Shown: in pieces, positions 51,923 through 62,056 of the stretch
Layout: every line of letters starts with the position of its first letter
Position numbering within the stretch: the stretch's first letter is position 1
Source: Saprospiraceae bacterium
Lineage (GTDB): Bacteria > Bacteroidota > Bacteroidia > Chitinophagales > Saprospiraceae
Direction of reading: 5' to 3'
Assembly: GCA_025056735.1 (NCBI GenBank)
Contig: JANWVR010000059.1
Coordinates: 1 to 64,000, forward strand
Length of the DNA stretch: 64,000 nt
The notes under the pieces: model-generated
What the model saw: the letters and a program-made list of their open reading frames with translations, nothing else
Databases searched by the model: none
What the model was told of the DNA's origin: nothing
Translations under genes and position numbers: made by a program

Positions 51923-53708
51923 TCTGAAGCACTTTGAGGAAGGCTTCTTGCGGTACCTCTACGGTGCCAAACTGGCGCATGCGCTTTTTGCCCTCTTTCT
52001 GCTTTTCCAACAGTTTGCGTTTTCGCGTGATATCGCCGCCGTAGCATTTGGCGGTTACGTCTTTGCGTAGGGCGCTGATGGTTTCGCGAGCAATAGGCTT
52101 ATTCCCGATGCAGGCCTGGATGGGTATCTGGAACTGCTGGCGCGGAATGAGTTCCTTGAGTTTTTCGCACATGCGGCGGCCCAGATATTCGGCTTTTGAG
52201 CGGTGCACCAAGGAGCTAAAAGCATCCACTACTTCGCCATTGAGGCGAATTTCCAGTTTTACGACATCCGTTTCCCGGTAGTCCAGCAAGTGGTAGTCGA
52301 AGGACGCATAGCCTCGCGTCATGGACTTGAGCTTGTCATAAAAGTCGAAGACAATTTCAGCCAGCGGCATGTGGAAGATGATTTCCACGCGCGTAGGAGT
52401 CAGGTAGTTTTGCCGTTGCAGGATGCCTCGCTTGTCCATGCACAGGCTCATGATGTTGCCGATGTACTCGGGCTTGGTGATGATCTGGGCGTAGATGTAC
52501 GGCTCTTCCACAGACTTCAAATGGTTTGGCTCGGGGAGTTCGGACGGCTGTCGCACTTCAAACCGTCGCCCTTTGACGTCGGTGGCGAAGTAAGGTACAT
52601 TAGGCACGGTAGTGATGATGTCCTGGTTAAACTCGCGTTGGAGGCGCTCCTGGACGATTTCCATGTGGAGCATGCCCAGGAAGCCGCAGCGGAAGCCGAA
52701 GCCCAAGGCGGCGGAGGTTACGGGCTCGAAAACGAGCGAGGCGTCGTTGAGCTGGAGTTTTTCTAAGGAGTCGCGCAAGTCTTCGAAGTCGTCGTTGTCT
52801 AAGGGGAAGACGCCGGCGAAGACCATAGGCTTCACCTCTTCAAACCCTTTGACGGGAGCGTCGCAGGGGCGAGCCACATGGGTTACGGTATCGCCCACTT
52901 TGATTTCGCGGCTGGTTTTGATGCCGGTAATGATATAGCCGACGTTGCCGGCAGCAAGCTCGCTGGTTTCATGCAGGCCCATGCGCAGGATGCCTACTTC
53001 CTCGGCGACGACTTCTTTGCCCGTGGCCATGAAGCGGATTTTGTCGCCCTTGCGCAGCGTGCCGTTGACAACGCGCACATAGGTGATTACGCCCCGGTAG
53101 CTGTTGAACATCGAGTCGAAGATCATGGCTTGCAGCGGTGCTTCTGGGTCGCCTTTGGGCGGTGGGATGCGGTTGACGACGGCAGCCATAATTTCTTCGA
53201 TGCCCTGGCCCGTTCGGCCCGAGGCACTGATAATGTCTTCGCGTTGGCAGCCAATGAGGTCAATAATTTGGTCTTGCGTACCCTCGATGTCGGCGCTTTC
53301 CATGTCCACTTTATTGACGATGGGGATGATCTCCAAGTCGTGGTCAATGGCTAAGTACAGGTTGCTAATGGTCTGGGCTTGAATGCCTTGTGTGGCATCC
53401 ACCAGCAGCAAAGCGCCTTCGCAGGCGGCGATAGCGCGGCTGACTTCGTAGGAGAAGTCCACATGGCCGGGTGTATCAATGAGGTTGAAGATGTACTCCT
53501 GTACGTCGGCGGGATGCGTGTAGCGCATCTGGATAGCGTGGCTTTTGATGGTGATGCCGCGCTCGCGCTCTAAGTCCATGTTGTCTAAGGCCTGGTCTTG
53601 CATATCCCGCTGGCTGATGGTTTTGGTGTACTCTAGCAGGCGGTCGGCCAGCGTGCTTTTGCCGTGATCAATGTGGGCTATGATGCAGAAGTTGCGGATG
53701 TGCTTCAT
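51909..53708 (-). CDS. lepA: Elongation factor 4 (LepA)
   Basis: A 599-residue ribosomal GTPase that back-translocates or remodels stalled ribosomes. [19 protein letters not shown] holds the P-loop, [17 protein letters not shown] the switch region, [18 protein letters not shown] the G3 motif and [12 protein letters not shown] the G4 motif. Domains II-V and the lepA-specific C-terminal domain ([20 protein letters not shown]) follow. Length and motif order are standard. A TACCTTTG box at 53805-53812 lies about 100 bases upstream. The terminator of the TonB operon lies just beyond that. Confidence 0.97.
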   Translation of the reverse strand: MKHIRNFCIIAHIDHGKSTLADRLLEYTKTISQRDMQDQALDNMDLERERGITIKSHAIQMRYTHPADVQEYIFNLIDTPGHVDFSYEVSRAIAACEGALLLVDATQGIQAQTISNLYLAIDHDLEIIPIVNKVDMESADIEGTQDQIIDLIGCQREDIISASGRTGQGIEEIMAAVVNRIPPPKGDPEAPLQAMIFDSMFNSYRGVITYVRVVNGTLRKGDKIRFMATGKEVVAEEVGILRMGLHETSELAAGNVGYIITGIKTSREIKVGDTVTHVARPCDAPVKGFEEVKPMVFAGVFPLDNDDFEDLRDSLEKLQLNDASLVFEPVTSAALGFGFRCGFLGMLHMEIVQERLQREFNQDIITTVPNVPYFATDVKGRRFEVRQPSELPEPNHLKSVEEPYIYAQIITKPEYIGNIMSLCMDKRGILQRQNYLTPTRVEIIFHMPLAEIVFDFYDKLKSMTRGYASFDYHLLDYRETDVVKLEIRLNGEVVDAFSSLVHRSKAEYLGRRMCEKLKELIPRQQFQIPIQACIGNKPIARETISALRKDVTAKCYGGDITRKRKLLEKQKEGKKRMRQFGTVEVPQEAFLKVLQINNN

Positions 53709-53804
53709 GATGAAGAAGGAGCGGTGCGGACGCCATTTTCGGGCTTAAAACGATGTGATTAGCGCGCAAGTTTAAAACCCGCAGTGGAATAGTTTTATGA
53801 GCTG

Positions 53805-53812
53805 CAAAGGTA
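53805..53812 (-). promoter_or_regulatory. -7 promoter box for lepA
   Basis: The minus strand reads TACCTTTG, an exact TAnnTTTG match, about 97 bases before the lepA ATG, directly after the terminator of the upstream operon. No -33 TTTG is obvious. Confidence 0.45.
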
Positions 53813-53860
53813 GGGCTTGGCGTCTATAAGCGGAGAGGTCAGATAGACGTAGGAGTCTCT

Positions 53861-53904
53861 AAAAGCATACAGCCGGCCCGTTGAAACTACGGGTCGGCTG
53901 TATG
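53861..53904 (-). terminator. Terminator of the exbB-exbD-exbD-tonB operon
   Basis: The minus strand forms CATACAGCCG(A)CCCGT paired with ACGGG(C)CGGCTGTATG, about 15 base pairs with one mismatch, then CTTTTAG. It lies 24 bases after the tonB stop at 53928, in the right direction. Confidence 0.75.
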
Positions 53905-53927
53905 AAAGAGAAAACGTTCTTGATGAT

Positions 53928-54767
53928 TTACTCGAGTCGGAAGCGCACGGGCAGGGTAAAGCGCACTTTCACCGGGTTACCGTTGGCTTCGCCAGGTATC
54001 CAGCGTGGCATGCTTTCGACGACGCGGACGGCTTCTTTACCGCAGCCGCCGCCAATGTCTTTGATGATTTGCACGTCGGTGATTTCACCTTTTTTACCCA
54101 CGACGAAGGAGAGCACAACCTGCCCTTGGATGTTGTTCTCGCGGGCTAATGGTGGGTATTTGATATTTTCCGACAGATACTTAAGCAGCTCTGTTTCGCC
54201 TCCCGGGAAACTGGGCGGCTTTTGAATGTCGAAGATCTCAAACGTTTTTTCTTCTTGACGCGGTGGCGCCTCGACCACTTTCGCCACGACCGGGTTATCT
54301 ATGATTTCCGGTGGCGCATCATCGGTACCCTTTTTGGTTTCCTTACCAACGTCGGCCTTTGTCTCGATGACTTCTTCCACCGTTGGCGGCTCCTGGTCGG
54401 CCACCTGCTCATCTTTTTTAATGACAGGCGGGACGAACTGAATGGTTGAGCGCGTGGGCGGTGGCGGTGTGGGCGGTGGCGGCGGTGGTGGCGGTGGCGG
54501 GTTGTTAGGGTCAATATCTGGTGGTGGGCCAAGCTCGGCAGTTACTTCGATCATCTGATCTTCTTTTTTGAACACGTCCGTCATCTTGGAAAGGATGAAC
54601 GGCAGAGAGAAGAACAGGATGATTAGCCCTGTGCCATAGGCCAGTGCCCGCCCCATGTATTTTGGATATGCTCGGCGCAGCTGATACGCTCCGTATTCGC
54701 GGTTGCGCGAAGCGAATATGATATCCAGCATATCGCGATAAGCGGAAGCGCCATTTTGTTCTGCCAT
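53928..54767 (-). CDS. tonB: TonB energy transducer
   Basis: 279 residues. A single membrane anchor (about residues 43-62, LAYGTGLIILFFSLPFIL) is preceded by a basic cytoplasmic segment typical of Bacteroidota TonB (NREYGAYQLRRAYPKYMGRA). The periplasmic stretch has an uninterrupted proline block (about residues 88-104) and a long acidic linker. The C-terminal TonB domain (about residues 195-279) has FPGGETELLKYLSENIKYPP and GQVVLSFVVGKKGEITDVQI. It transmits proton-motive force from ExbB/ExbD to outer-membrane receptors such as those at 3.9 and 27.3 kb. Last gene of the operon, followed by a terminator. Confidence 0.95.
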   Translation of the reverse strand: MAEQNGASAYRDMLDIIFASRNREYGAYQLRRAYPKYMGRALAYGTGLIILFFSLPFILSKMTDVFKKEDQMIEVTAELGPPPDIDPNNPPPPPPPPPPTPPPPTRSTIQFVPPVIKKDEQVADQEPPTVEEVIETKADVGKETKKGTDDAPPEIIDNPVVAKVVEAPPRQEEKTFEIFDIQKPPSFPGGETELLKYLSENIKYPPLARENNIQGQVVLSFVVGKKGEITDVQIIKDIGGGCGKEAVRVVESMPRWIPGEANGNPVKVRFTLPVRFRLE

Positions 54768-54824
54768 GATGAGTCCTTTTTTTAGTTGTGCATCAGATGG
54801 GTGTTGTCCTATGCGGAGAGAGGG

Positions 54825-55469
54825 CTATTGTGCTTTTTTGGTGGCTTTTTGGATGGCTTCGATTTGTTCTTCCACCGAGAACTTCAGGCCGCCTGCCGGG
54901 TTTCGGATGAATTCCTCTTCCTGCTCGGATATGTCGAGCAACACATACATGGCGACGTTTGTGATTTTCATCTCATCGAAGGCATCCACCAAGTTTTTGT
55001 AGCGCGCGTCTTTGGTAGGCTTAATCAAGACGTTCAAGCGCGAAATCATTTTTTTCTGCCCGGGATTTTTCGGGTCTTCGCGCTCCATGTCGCCCCATTC
55101 TTCTTTGACGCGGCGCTTTTTGTCTAAGATCACTTTGCGAAGCCCTTCTGCCGAATAGTCGGTAGAGTCCAGTTTGGCATCCGTGATGCCTTCGTAGTAA
55201 TAGACTTTGTCGTTAGCGCCCAAAAGAAGTGTAAGCACCTGGGACTCTTTGGTTTCCACCACATCTTCTTCCGTAATCTTCTTTTCAGGCATGACCACGG
55301 GCATGATTTGTGGCTTGGCCAACGTCGTGGTCAACATGAAGAACGTGATGAGCAAGAAAGCCAGGTCTACCATGGGAGTAAGGTCCACCCGGGTAGAAAG
55401 TTTTTTAGCCCGGACTTTGCCTTCGCCTTTCTTTCGGGCGCCACTATCAGCGGTTTGAATTTCAGCCAT
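54825..55469 (-). CDS. exbD: ExbD-family biopolymer transport protein (second copy)
   Basis: 214 residues. The single N-terminal membrane helix carries the proton-conducting aspartate in STRVDLTPMVDLAFLLITFF. The periplasmic part is longer than in E. coli ExbD (214 versus about 140 residues) and ends KPTKDARYKNLVDAFDEMKI, then VAMYVLLDISEQEEEF. It lies 57 bases upstream of tonB and 65 bases downstream of the first exbD. Pairs of unequal ExbD proteins are common in Bacteroidota and may form a mixed complex with ExbB. Confidence 0.92.
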   Translation of the reverse strand: MAEIQTADSGARKKGEGKVRAKKLSTRVDLTPMVDLAFLLITFFMLTTTLAKPQIMPVVMPEKKITEEDVVETKESQVLTLLLGANDKVYYYEGITDAKLDSTDYSAEGLRKVILDKKRRVKEEWGDMEREDPKNPGQKKMISRLNVLIKPTKDARYKNLVDAFDEMKITNVAMYVLLDISEQEEEFIRNPAGGLKFSVEEQIEAIQKATKKAQ

Positions 55470-55534
55470 GGGTATGCGCTGTTAAAAGTGTTCAATGAAA
55501 AAGGTGTGCACGGTACCTCACATGCAGGAGAGCA

Positions 55535-56182
55535 CTACAGACCCTGAGTTTTGTTCGGGTCTGCTTCTAAGTTGGTGATGAGGTTGAATTTGTTGACGTT
55601 GATGTCCGAAAGCGTGTTCAAAACTTTCTGTATTGCCGAGTAAGGCGTGTCTTTGTCAGCCTTCAGGACGATGACGTACTCTTCCGGCACGATGCCTTCC
55701 TGTTTCAGGCGGAATTGGGCCAATCGGGCATTATGTATCCACGGGCCGAGCTCATTGCCCACCGTATCGGCGGGTATGCCTGGGAAATTGGCAGCGTTTT
55801 GTCGCTCTGACGAGTTCATAGCCAGCCATTTCCGGAGGTCTTTCCGCGGTACGCCGAAAGCGCCGAAGATGGAGAATTTTTTCATCTCTTCTTCCGTCAG
55901 GCCCATCTGGTACTGTGAGTTCATGTCCGAAATGAGCGCATAACGGGTATGCTGACCCGTCATATCTAAGAAGATCTTTCCCTCTTTGTCCACCAAGATC
56001 GTCAGCGTACCTGACTCAGGCAGCTTGGTCTCGGATATAGACGAAGGCGTATCCACCACGACGGGTTCCTGCGGTTTGGCCTTAGCAGTAAGCATGAAAA
56101 AGGTTAGCAACAGGAACGACACGTCGCACATGGCGGTCATGTCAATCGAGGGCGTGTGACGGGGTGGCTTGTGCTTAGGCAT
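55535..56182 (-). CDS. exbD: ExbD-family biopolymer transport protein (first copy)
   Basis: 215 residues. PSIDMTAMCDVSFLLLTFFM is the membrane helix, with aspartates at the usual proton site. The periplasmic part has TLTILVDKEGKIFLDMTGQH and ends VIVLKADKDTPYSAIQKVL, then TLSDINVNKFNLITNL, a pattern typical of ExbD/TolR folds. It is preceded by exbB (94-base gap) and followed by the second exbD. The two ExbD proteins share the fold but have clearly diverged in sequence, so they may have different partners. Confidence 0.92.
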   Translation of the reverse strand: MPKHKPPRHTPSIDMTAMCDVSFLLLTFFMLTAKAKPQEPVVVDTPSSISETKLPESGTLTILVDKEGKIFLDMTGQHTRYALISDMNSQYQMGLTEEEMKKFSIFGAFGVPRKDLRKWLAMNSSERQNAANFPGIPADTVGNELGPWIHNARLAQFRLKQEGIVPEEYVIVLKADKDTPYSAIQKVLNTLSDINVNKFNLITNLEADPNKTQGL

Positions 56183-56276
56183 AGTCCTGTTTTCGGTTAG
56201 AATCTGCCCGACTTACTGAAGGCGCAGCCGGGATAAGCCGGGCAGATTTCGTTTTTATGAGTGATGATACAGAAAA

Positions 56277-57101
56277 TTAATGCTGCGTAGCGGCGAACGT
56301 TTGGGTGAGGCTGTAGCCGGCCTCGTCAATCCGGTACGTCATGCCGTCAATACGCGAGGTGAAGAAGTTATACATGATGATGGCGATAGCAGAGGTGCCG
56401 ATACCGAGAGCGGTGTTAATGAGGGCCTCTGAGATACCCATGGCCAGCTGCGTCGAGTCGGGCGCACCGGCTGTCGAAAGGGCCGCGAAGGCGCGAATCA
56501 TCCCGAGCACTGTACCAAACAGACCGATAAGCGTGGCTACCGAAGCCAGCGTGGCCAGGATGTTCAGGTTGCGCTCCAACATGGGGAGTTCCAGCGTCGT
56601 GGCTTCTTCAATTTCTTTTTGGATGGCAACGATCTTCTCGTCTTTTTCCATGCCCGTTACGCGCGTCATTTCGTCATACTTGACCAAACCTGCGCGCACA
56701 ACATTGGCCACCGAACCTTTTTGCTTATCGCAAGCAGCGATGGCGCCTTGAATGTCGCCGCGGTCTAAGGCGCTCTTCACAGCCCGCACAAAATCGTCCA
56801 CCCTGCCTTTACCGGCAGCCTTGTTAAGCGTAATGAAACGCTCCAACACGAAGACGATCGCCATGAAGGCCATACCCAGCAGGATCGGCACTACCCAACC
56901 ACCCTTATAAATGGTACCGAAGTAGTCGCCGGGCAGCGGGTCTTTGTTCGGATCGCCATCCACGAAGTGCGATGGATCGCCAAACACGAACTTGTAGATG
57001 ATCGTGGACAGGATGAAGCACAGCGGAATCGCGATGAACGGGAAGATCGCGCTAAATTCCATTTGCTGTTTTTTGGCAGGAGTGTTTTTTGCTGCTGTCA
57101 T
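56277..57101 (-). CDS. exbB: ExbB/TolQ/MotA-family proton channel protein
   Basis: 274 residues. Three membrane segments: near residue 25 (FIAIPLCFILSTIIYKFVF), near 70 (GGWVVPILLGMAFMAIVFVL) and a C-terminal pair around 185-245. The family signature is LNILATLASVATLIGLFGTV followed by LGMIRAFAALSTAG. With ExbD it forms the inner-membrane motor that energises TonB. First gene of the operon; the 305-base upstream gap holds a candidate promoter at 57321-57350. Confidence 0.94.
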   Translation of the reverse strand: MTAAKNTPAKKQQMEFSAIFPFIAIPLCFILSTIIYKFVFGDPSHFVDGDPNKDPLPGDYFGTIYKGGWVVPILLGMAFMAIVFVLERFITLNKAAGKGRVDDFVRAVKSALDRGDIQGAIAACDKQKGSVANVVRAGLVKYDEMTRVTGMEKDEKIVAIQKEIEEATTLELPMLERNLNILATLASVATLIGLFGTVLGMIRAFAALSTAGAPDSTQLAMGISEALINTALGIGTSAIAIIMYNFFTSRIDGMTYRIDEAGYSLTQTFAATQH

Positions 57102-57406
57102 GCTGCGGTTTAGTTTTTAGTTAAAGAATGGTTTAAAATGCAGTGCCAAAAACAACTCCTTTAGAAAACAAACTCTGAAACTCCGCCGGGTTTTTCCGTT
57201 CTGTTTCGACCCGTTTCGATAATTAAGATGCAGCAAGACGATGTTGTGGTGGGCGTGGTTTGGAAAAAAATCCACGGGAGCAATAAGAGTTGTCTTCCTC
57301 GGAAGTGCTTTTTTCGGCGGTAAAAATAGTGTGCGTATTACAATTTCAAAGAAGCGCTCTTTTAAATTCACGATTTAGACACATCAGCCGCTTTTTTAAT
57401 GGCCTT
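57102..57406 (-). promoter_or_regulatory. Upstream region of the TonB operon with candidate promoter
   Basis: 305 bases with no gene. On the minus strand TTTG (57350-57347), an 18-base spacer and TATTTTTA (57328-57321) fit the Bacteroidota promoter except for the last base. The leader before exbB would be about 210 bases, AT-rich and without a recognised fold. Confidence 0.4.
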
Positions 57407-58243
57407 TTAATGGGCTAAACGGCGGATAGTCTGGCGAATTTCCACTAACTGCTCCAACAGTGGGCGCAGTTGCGCCAGAGGCAGCATGTTGGCGCCATCG
57501 GATTTGGCTTCGGCAGGCTTAGGGTGGGTTTCGATGAAGAGCCCGTCGGCGCCGACAGCCACAGCAGCGCGGGCGATAGTGGCAATAAGGGCTGGGCGTC
57601 CTCCGGTAATGCCGCTGCTCTGGTTGGGCTGCTGAAGCGAGTGCGTGCAATCCACCACTACCGGGCTGCCCGAGGCTTGCATGATGGGCACGCTCCGAAA
57701 GTCCACAATCAGGTCGGAGTAGCCGAACATCGTGCCGCGCTCGGTGAGCCACACGCGCTCATTGCCGGCGTCCACCACTTTCTGGCGGGCGAAGTGCATG
57801 GCCTCCGGGCTGACAAACTGCCCCTTCTTGATGTTGACCACCTTGCCCGTGTGCGCTGCTGCGACCAACAGGCTGGTCTGGCGGCACAGAAAAGCCGGAA
57901 TCTGGAGCACGTCCACGCTTTGAGCAGCAAGGGCAGCCTCCGGCTCGCTGTGGATATCGGTTGTTACCGGCACGTCGAGGGCGTCGCCCACGGCTTTCAG
58001 GATGTCGAGCGCTTTTTCATCGCCGATGCCCGTAAACGAGTCGCCCCGGCTACGGTTGGCTTTGCGGTAGCTGCCTTTAAATATGTAGGGTATGGCCAGC
58101 TGTGTGCACATCTCGTGCACCTGGCCGGCGATATCGAAGGCCATTTGCTCGCCCTCGATGGCGCACGGCCCAGCAATAAGGAAAAAGTTGCCTGCTTCGG
58201 TGTGCTTAAGTCGAGAGAGACCGTAGTCTGCGTGCATGAGCAT
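57407..58243 (-). CDS. kdsA: 3-deoxy-D-manno-octulosonate 8-phosphate synthase
   Basis: 278 residues (276 if translation starts at the second ATG, 58237). It condenses phosphoenolpyruvate and arabinose 5-phosphate to Kdo-8-phosphate, an essential step of lipopolysaccharide inner-core synthesis. FLIAGPCAIEGEQMAFDIA, FKGSYRKANRSRGDSF, TTDIHSEPEAALAAQSVDVLQ and VVVDCTHSLQQPN are family signatures. The cysteine in AGPCAIEG (C27) with a histidine and acidic residues in FIETHPKPAEAKSDG points to the metal-dependent class of KdsA rather than the E. coli type. The gene for release factor 3 lies 27 bases upstream on the same strand. Confidence 0.95.
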   Translation of the reverse strand: MLMHADYGLSRLKHTEAGNFFLIAGPCAIEGEQMAFDIAGQVHEMCTQLAIPYIFKGSYRKANRSRGDSFTGIGDEKALDILKAVGDALDVPVTTDIHSEPEAALAAQSVDVLQIPAFLCRQTSLLVAAAHTGKVVNIKKGQFVSPEAMHFARQKVVDAGNERVWLTERGTMFGYSDLIVDFRSVPIMQASGSPVVVDCTHSLQQPNQSSGITGGRPALIATIARAAVAVGADGLFIETHPKPAEAKSDGANMLPLAQLRPLLEQLVEIRQTIRRLAH

Positions 58244-58270
58244 AGTTGGGCAACAAAGGTGATGGAGTCA

Positions 58271-59860
58271 TTAGGCTTCAGAGGTGAAGCGAAAGCGAAT
58301 TTTCGGAAAATTTTCCTGCACAGTCTGCAGTATCCAGGCTGTTTCAGCTAAGAAGACCCAATCGCCGTGGCGATCGCGGGCGATGTCGCGTTTGCGGCGT
58401 TCCAAAAATTCTTGAAGCGCTTTAGGATCGTCGCTGCTGATCCAGCAGGCTTTGTGCAGCTGAATGGGTTCGTATCGGCACTTGGCGCCGTACTCTGCCT
58501 CCAATCGGTATTGAAGGACTTCAAACTGGAGCAGGCCCACTGTGCCCACAATCCGGCGGCCGTCGCTTTGGTGCACGAACAGCTGGGCCACCCCCTCGTC
58601 CATGAGCTGTTCCAGGCCTTTGGCAAATTGCTTTTGCTTGAGCGGGTCTGCGTTCTCCACGTAGCGGAATTGCTCGGGGCTAAACGACGGGATGCCTTTG
58701 AAGTGCAATACTTCGCCTTCGGTGAGCGTATCGCCAATTTTAAAATTGCCAGAGTCGTATAGGCCCACTACATCACCTGGATAGGCCTCTTCGAGCAGGG
58801 TTTTTTTGCTGGCCATGAACATGGTAGGCGACGGGAACTTCAGGTCGCGCTCCAGCCGAACATGGCGGTAGTTCTTGTTGCGTTCAAAGCGGCCCGAACA
58901 CACGCGCAAGAAGGCGATGCGATCGCGGTGGCGCGGGTCCATGTTGGCAAAAATCTTGAACACAAAGCCGCTGAACTTTTCCTCTTCGGGCCGTACAAGA
59001 CGCTCCTCCGTCTGGCGAGGCAGTGGCAGAGGGGCAATGTCCACAAAGCAATCGAGCAGCTCGCGCACGCCAAAGTTGTTGACCGCCGAGCCAAAGAAAA
59101 CTGGGCAGATGTCGCCGCGCAAATACGCCTCGCGGTCAAAGGGCGGATACACGACCTCGATGGTTTCCACGTCCTCTCGCAGCTGGCGGGCGGCGCTTTC
59201 GCCAATATACCGTTCCAGTGTCGGGTCTTGCACGTCCTCAAAGACGATGCTTTCCTCCTCTTGTTGTTTGCCGTGCGGTTGGAAAAGCACCAAGCGCCTC
59301 TCGTAAAGGCTGTACACCCCCTGGAAGCGCTGCCCCATGCCAATGGGCCATGATAAGGGGCGCACCTTGACGGAGAGTTTTTTTTCAATCTCGTCCAGGA
59401 GGTCAAACGGGTCTAAGCCCTCGCGGTCGAGTTTATTTACAAAGAATATAATAGGTGTGGCCCGCATGCGGCACACCTGGGTCAGTTTCTCCGTCTGCGT
59501 CTCTACGCCCTTGGCTGCATCCACAACCACTACCGCCGAGTCCACTGCCGTCAGGGTGCGGTAGGTGTCTTCGGCAAAGTCCTCGTGGCCCGGAGTGTCT
59601 AAGATGTTGATCTGCAAATCGCGATACTCAAAACCCATGACCGAGGTGCTCACCGAGATACCGCGCTGACGCTCGATCTCCATAAAGTCAGACACAGTGG
59701 CCTTTTTGATCTTGTTGCTCTTCACTGCGCCAGCCGTCTGGATAGCGCCGCCAAAGAGCAGCAGTTTTTCGGTGAGAGTCGTTTTTCCGGCATCGGGGTG
59801 GGCTATAATGGCAAACGTGCGGCGTCGCCGCAATTCGTGCAGAAAATCGGACACGGACAA
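58271..59860 (-). CDS. prfC: Peptide chain release factor 3
   Basis: 529 residues if translation begins at the TTG at 59860 (a GTG at 59854 is close). RF3 is the GTPase that ejects RF1/RF2 after termination. [20 protein letters not shown] is the P-loop, [14 protein letters not shown] the switch, [21 protein letters not shown]3 and [16 protein letters not shown]4. Domain III ends [20 protein letters not shown]. No ATG is available at the conserved start; a longer upstream ATG frame (60007) would cross the promoter and the upstream gene's terminator. The TTG start is inferred from family alignment. Confidence 0.94.
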   Translation of the reverse strand: MSVSDFLHELRRRRTFAIIAHPDAGKTTLTEKLLLFGGAIQTAGAVKSNKIKKATVSDFMEIERQRGISVSTSVMGFEYRDLQINILDTPGHEDFAEDTYRTLTAVDSAVVVVDAAKGVETQTEKLTQVCRMRATPIIFFVNKLDREGLDPFDLLDEIEKKLSVKVRPLSWPIGMGQRFQGVYSLYERRLVLFQPHGKQQEEESIVFEDVQDPTLERYIGESAARQLREDVETIEVVYPPFDREAYLRGDICPVFFGSAVNNFGVRELLDCFVDIAPLPLPRQTEERLVRPEEEKFSGFVFKIFANMDPRHRDRIAFLRVCSGRFERNKNYRHVRLERDLKFPSPTMFMASKKTLLEEAYPGDVVGLYDSGNFKIGDTLTEGEVLHFKGIPSFSPEQFRYVENADPLKQKQFAKGLEQLMDEGVAQLFVHQSDGRRIVGTVGLLQFEVLQYRLEAEYGAKCRYEPIQLHKACWISSDDPKALQEFLERRKRDIARDRHGDWVFLAETAWILQTVQENFPKIRFRFTSEA

Positions 59861-59887
59861 CGTGTTTTTATGGCTTGAAAACGCGCG

Positions 59888-59895
59888 CAAAGGTA
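59888..59895 (-). promoter_or_regulatory. -7 promoter box for prfC
   Basis: The minus strand reads TACCTTTG, an exact TAnnTTTG match, 28 bases before the TTG start. It supports the short prfC start. Confidence 0.45.
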
Positions 59896-59896
59896 A

Positions 59897-59932
59897 GGGG
59901 CATCGCTGCTCTCTCGTCTGCAGCAATGCCCC
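59897..59932 (-). terminator. Hairpin terminator after the YeeE pair
   Basis: GGGGCATTGCTGC pairs with GCAGCGATGCCCC (13 pairs, one G-U-type mismatch) around a 10-base loop, followed by TTACCTTT. It lies 20 bases after the stop of the second YeeE gene on the same strand. The weak U-run makes termination efficiency uncertain. Confidence 0.55.
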
Positions 59933-59951
59933 CTTTGCGTTGCCCGCCGCC

Positions 59952-60473
59952 TCAATGCGGCAGGCGCTCGCGCAAATAGCCGTAGAACCACGTACCGGCA
60001 ATGGCACTTGCCAACGTTACGACAGTAACCGTAGCACCCGTGCCGATCTGGGCAAACAACGGCCCGGGGCAGGCGCCCGTCATTGCCCAGCCCAGACCAA
60101 AAATCAAACCGCCGATGACCTGGCCTTTGTTAAAGGTCTTATTGCCAAACGTGATTGGCTCGCCGTAGAGCGTGCGGGCTTTCAAGGTCTTAATAAGAAA
60201 TACCGATAGCGCACCCACTACGACGGCCGTCCCAATGACGCCATACATGTGGAACGACTTTAAACGAAACATTTCCTGAATGCGAAACCAAGAGATGATC
60301 TCGGCCTTTACCAGGACTATGCCGAATAAAACGCCCACCGCCAGATAGGCCAGATTGTGATACCAGGGGTGCTCTATTTCAGACTCGTTGATGCACATCG
60401 CGTGCAGCGAACGCACTTCGGCGTCCGCTTCAGCGGGAAGGGTTTGCCGGTATGTTGTGATGGTATTTTCCAT
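59952..60473 (-). CDS. YeeE/YedE-family sulfur transporter, half-length (DUF6691 type)
   Basis: 173 residues, about four membrane segments. [20 protein letters not shown] and [16 protein letters not shown] carry the conserved cysteine of the family, which contacts thiosulfate or a related sulfur compound in structures of YeeE. It forms a pair with the next upstream gene, each half of a full YeeE. They lie 25 bases apart on the same strand. Likely imports a sulfur compound, working with the sulfur-dioxygenase/rhodanese protein at the right edge of the window. Confidence 0.88.
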   Translation of the reverse strand: MENTITTYRQTLPAEADAEVRSLHAMCINESEIEHPWYHNLAYLAVGVLFGIVLVKAEIISWFRIQEMFRLKSFHMYGVIGTAVVVGALSVFLIKTLKARTLYGEPITFGNKTFNKGQVIGGLIFGLGWAMTGACPGPLFAQIGTGATVTVVTLASAIAGTWFYGYLRERLPH

Positions 60474-60498
60474 AGTTGTTGTTTTTTGATAAAAGAAC

Positions 60499-61059
60499 TT
60501 ACAAAGCCAGGATGTAGGGTAATAGAAGGTGCGTCATCAGAAAGCCGCCGGCCATGAAGCTGATGGTCGCCACCAACGACGGCCATTGCAGGGTAGATAG
60601 ACCCATAATGGCGTGGCCTGAAGTGCAGCCGCCGGCATATCGGGTACCAAAACCGACTAAAAAGCCGCCAATAACCATGAGAATGAAACCGCGCAGCGTG
60701 AGCAGGGTATCCCAACTAAAGAGGTCCCGAGGCACTAAATGCTCCGTGTTGGTAACGCCCACAGCCGCTAAATCGCGCGCTAAGTCGGGATGTATCTGAA
60801 CCGGATTAGGGTCTTTAAGCCAGACCGTAGCGATTACAGCACCGAGGAAAACACCGGCTACAAAAAAGAGGTTCCATGCCTCTTTGTGCCAGTTGTACTG
60901 AAAAAAACGAATGTTGGCTGGAAAACATGCTGCGCAAATGTGGCGCAGGTTGCCCGAAATGCCGAAGTGCTTGTTGCCCACCAAGAGCAAAATGGGTACC
61001 GTCAGGCCGATGAGAATGCCTGCCGCCCACCAGGGCCAGGGTTGTTGTAATGTGTCCAT
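60499..61059 (-). CDS. YeeE/YedE-family sulfur transporter, half-length
   Basis: 186 residues with about four membrane segments. [40 protein letters not shown] is the family signature with the sulfur-binding cysteine. The ATG at 61059 is chosen because [14 protein letters not shown] starts the first helix. It is followed closely by the other half. Both lie downstream of the methyltransferase gene, 73 bases away, on the same strand. Confidence 0.88.
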   Translation of the reverse strand: MDTLQQPWPWWAAGILIGLTVPILLLVGNKHFGISGNLRHICAACFPANIRFFQYNWHKEAWNLFFVAGVFLGAVIATVWLKDPNPVQIHPDLARDLAAVGVTNTEHLVPRDLFSWDTLLTLRGFILMVIGGFLVGFGTRYAGGCTSGHAIMGLSTLQWPSLVATISFMAGGFLMTHLLLPYILAL

Positions 61060-61132
61060 ACGAGAGCAGTCGTTGTTTTTGTTATGAAATAGAAAAGTAA
61101 AGCCATATCTGTCTTTGCTTGCCACTGCTCAA

Positions 61133-62056
61133 TTACAGGGCTTTTTGTAGCGCCCTGAGGCGTTCCTCTGCAGTGGCAAAAACACCTTTTTCAATTTCAA
61201 TACCGATGAAATGCCGCCGATGCAGCAAACAAGCTGCTCCTGTGGCGCCGCCGCCCATGAAAGGGTCGAGGATGGTTTCCCCCACATACGATACCTTTTG
61301 CAACAGGTCGGTCATGCCTGACACCGACTGGCCCCAAAAATGGTACGTTTTGTCGTTGTCGTTCACATCGCTCTTGACCACGTCGCCTATCCAGCGCTTG
61401 TTTTCACCTTTGCTAAACCATAGAACGGGCTTCCAAAACGTATTCACCTTGCGCTGCCACAGCTGCGGCGATTGGCCACCCGGCGTCAGGTAGCACAACG
61501 TCCAGTTGTACTTCAACCCTTCCACCGACATCAGCTGGAAAATCTCCGGCAGGTAAGACTGCCCCACCATGGCCAACAGCCCGCCGCCAGGGCGCAACAC
61601 GCGCCGCGCAAAAAGCGCCAGATCGCGATAAAGCGGCAGATATTTCTGCGGGTAAGGCGGATCGGTAATAATCCAGTCAATTGAATTTTCCGGCAAATCC
61701 ACCTCTCGGAAGTCCTGGCAGTACAGGTCTATGCGGCTGCCGTTTTCTATGTAATGCAGCATCCGCTCAAAGGGATAGGCGTTGCCTTTCAAATACTCTT
61801 CAGCGTATCGGCCCTGCTGCAGGCTTTGCTCGATGTAGGTCATGCACGATGAGCCAATCCTCCGCGCCCGTGCATGGGCCTGCGCAAGCAGGTATTGCTT
61901 TGCTTTGTCCAGCCGGGCGTCCTGTTTCACTCTCTCGATGTAAGCCTCCACATCCCGGCTTGGGTAGCGCTTGCGATAGCGCTCAATGCGCTGCAAAAGG
62001 TCAGGGCGCTCTTCCAGCACAATATCTGCCGTCCAGGAGTGTTCGCCGTGCGTCAT
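61133..62056 (-). CDS. DNA methyltransferase, beta-class (N4/N6 amino)
   Basis: 307 residues from the ATG at 62056. Catalytic motif IV TDPPYP (residues 131-136) comes before the S-adenosylmethionine motif ILDPFMGGGATG (about 262-273), the beta-class order that includes N4-cytosine and N6-adenine methylases. The region before motif IV has a charged helical part (residues 15-90) with no similarity I recognise, possibly the target-recognition part. A four-base ATGA overlap at 62053-62056 couples it to the upstream gene, which may encode the matching restriction enzyme. Sequence specificity cannot be inferred. Confidence 0.88.
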   Translation of the reverse strand: MTHGEHSWTADIVLEERPDLLQRIERYRKRYPSRDVEAYIERVKQDARLDKAKQYLLAQAHARARRIGSSCMTYIEQSLQQGRYAEEYLKGNAYPFERMLHYIENGSRIDLYCQDFREVDLPENSIDWIITDPPYPQKYLPLYRDLALFARRVLRPGGGLLAMVGQSYLPEIFQLMSVEGLKYNWTLCYLTPGGQSPQLWQRKVNTFWKPVLWFSKGENKRWIGDVVKSDVNDNDKTYHFWGQSVSGMTDLLQKVSYVGETILDPFMGGGATGAACLLHRRHFIGIEIEKGVFATAEERLRALQKAL

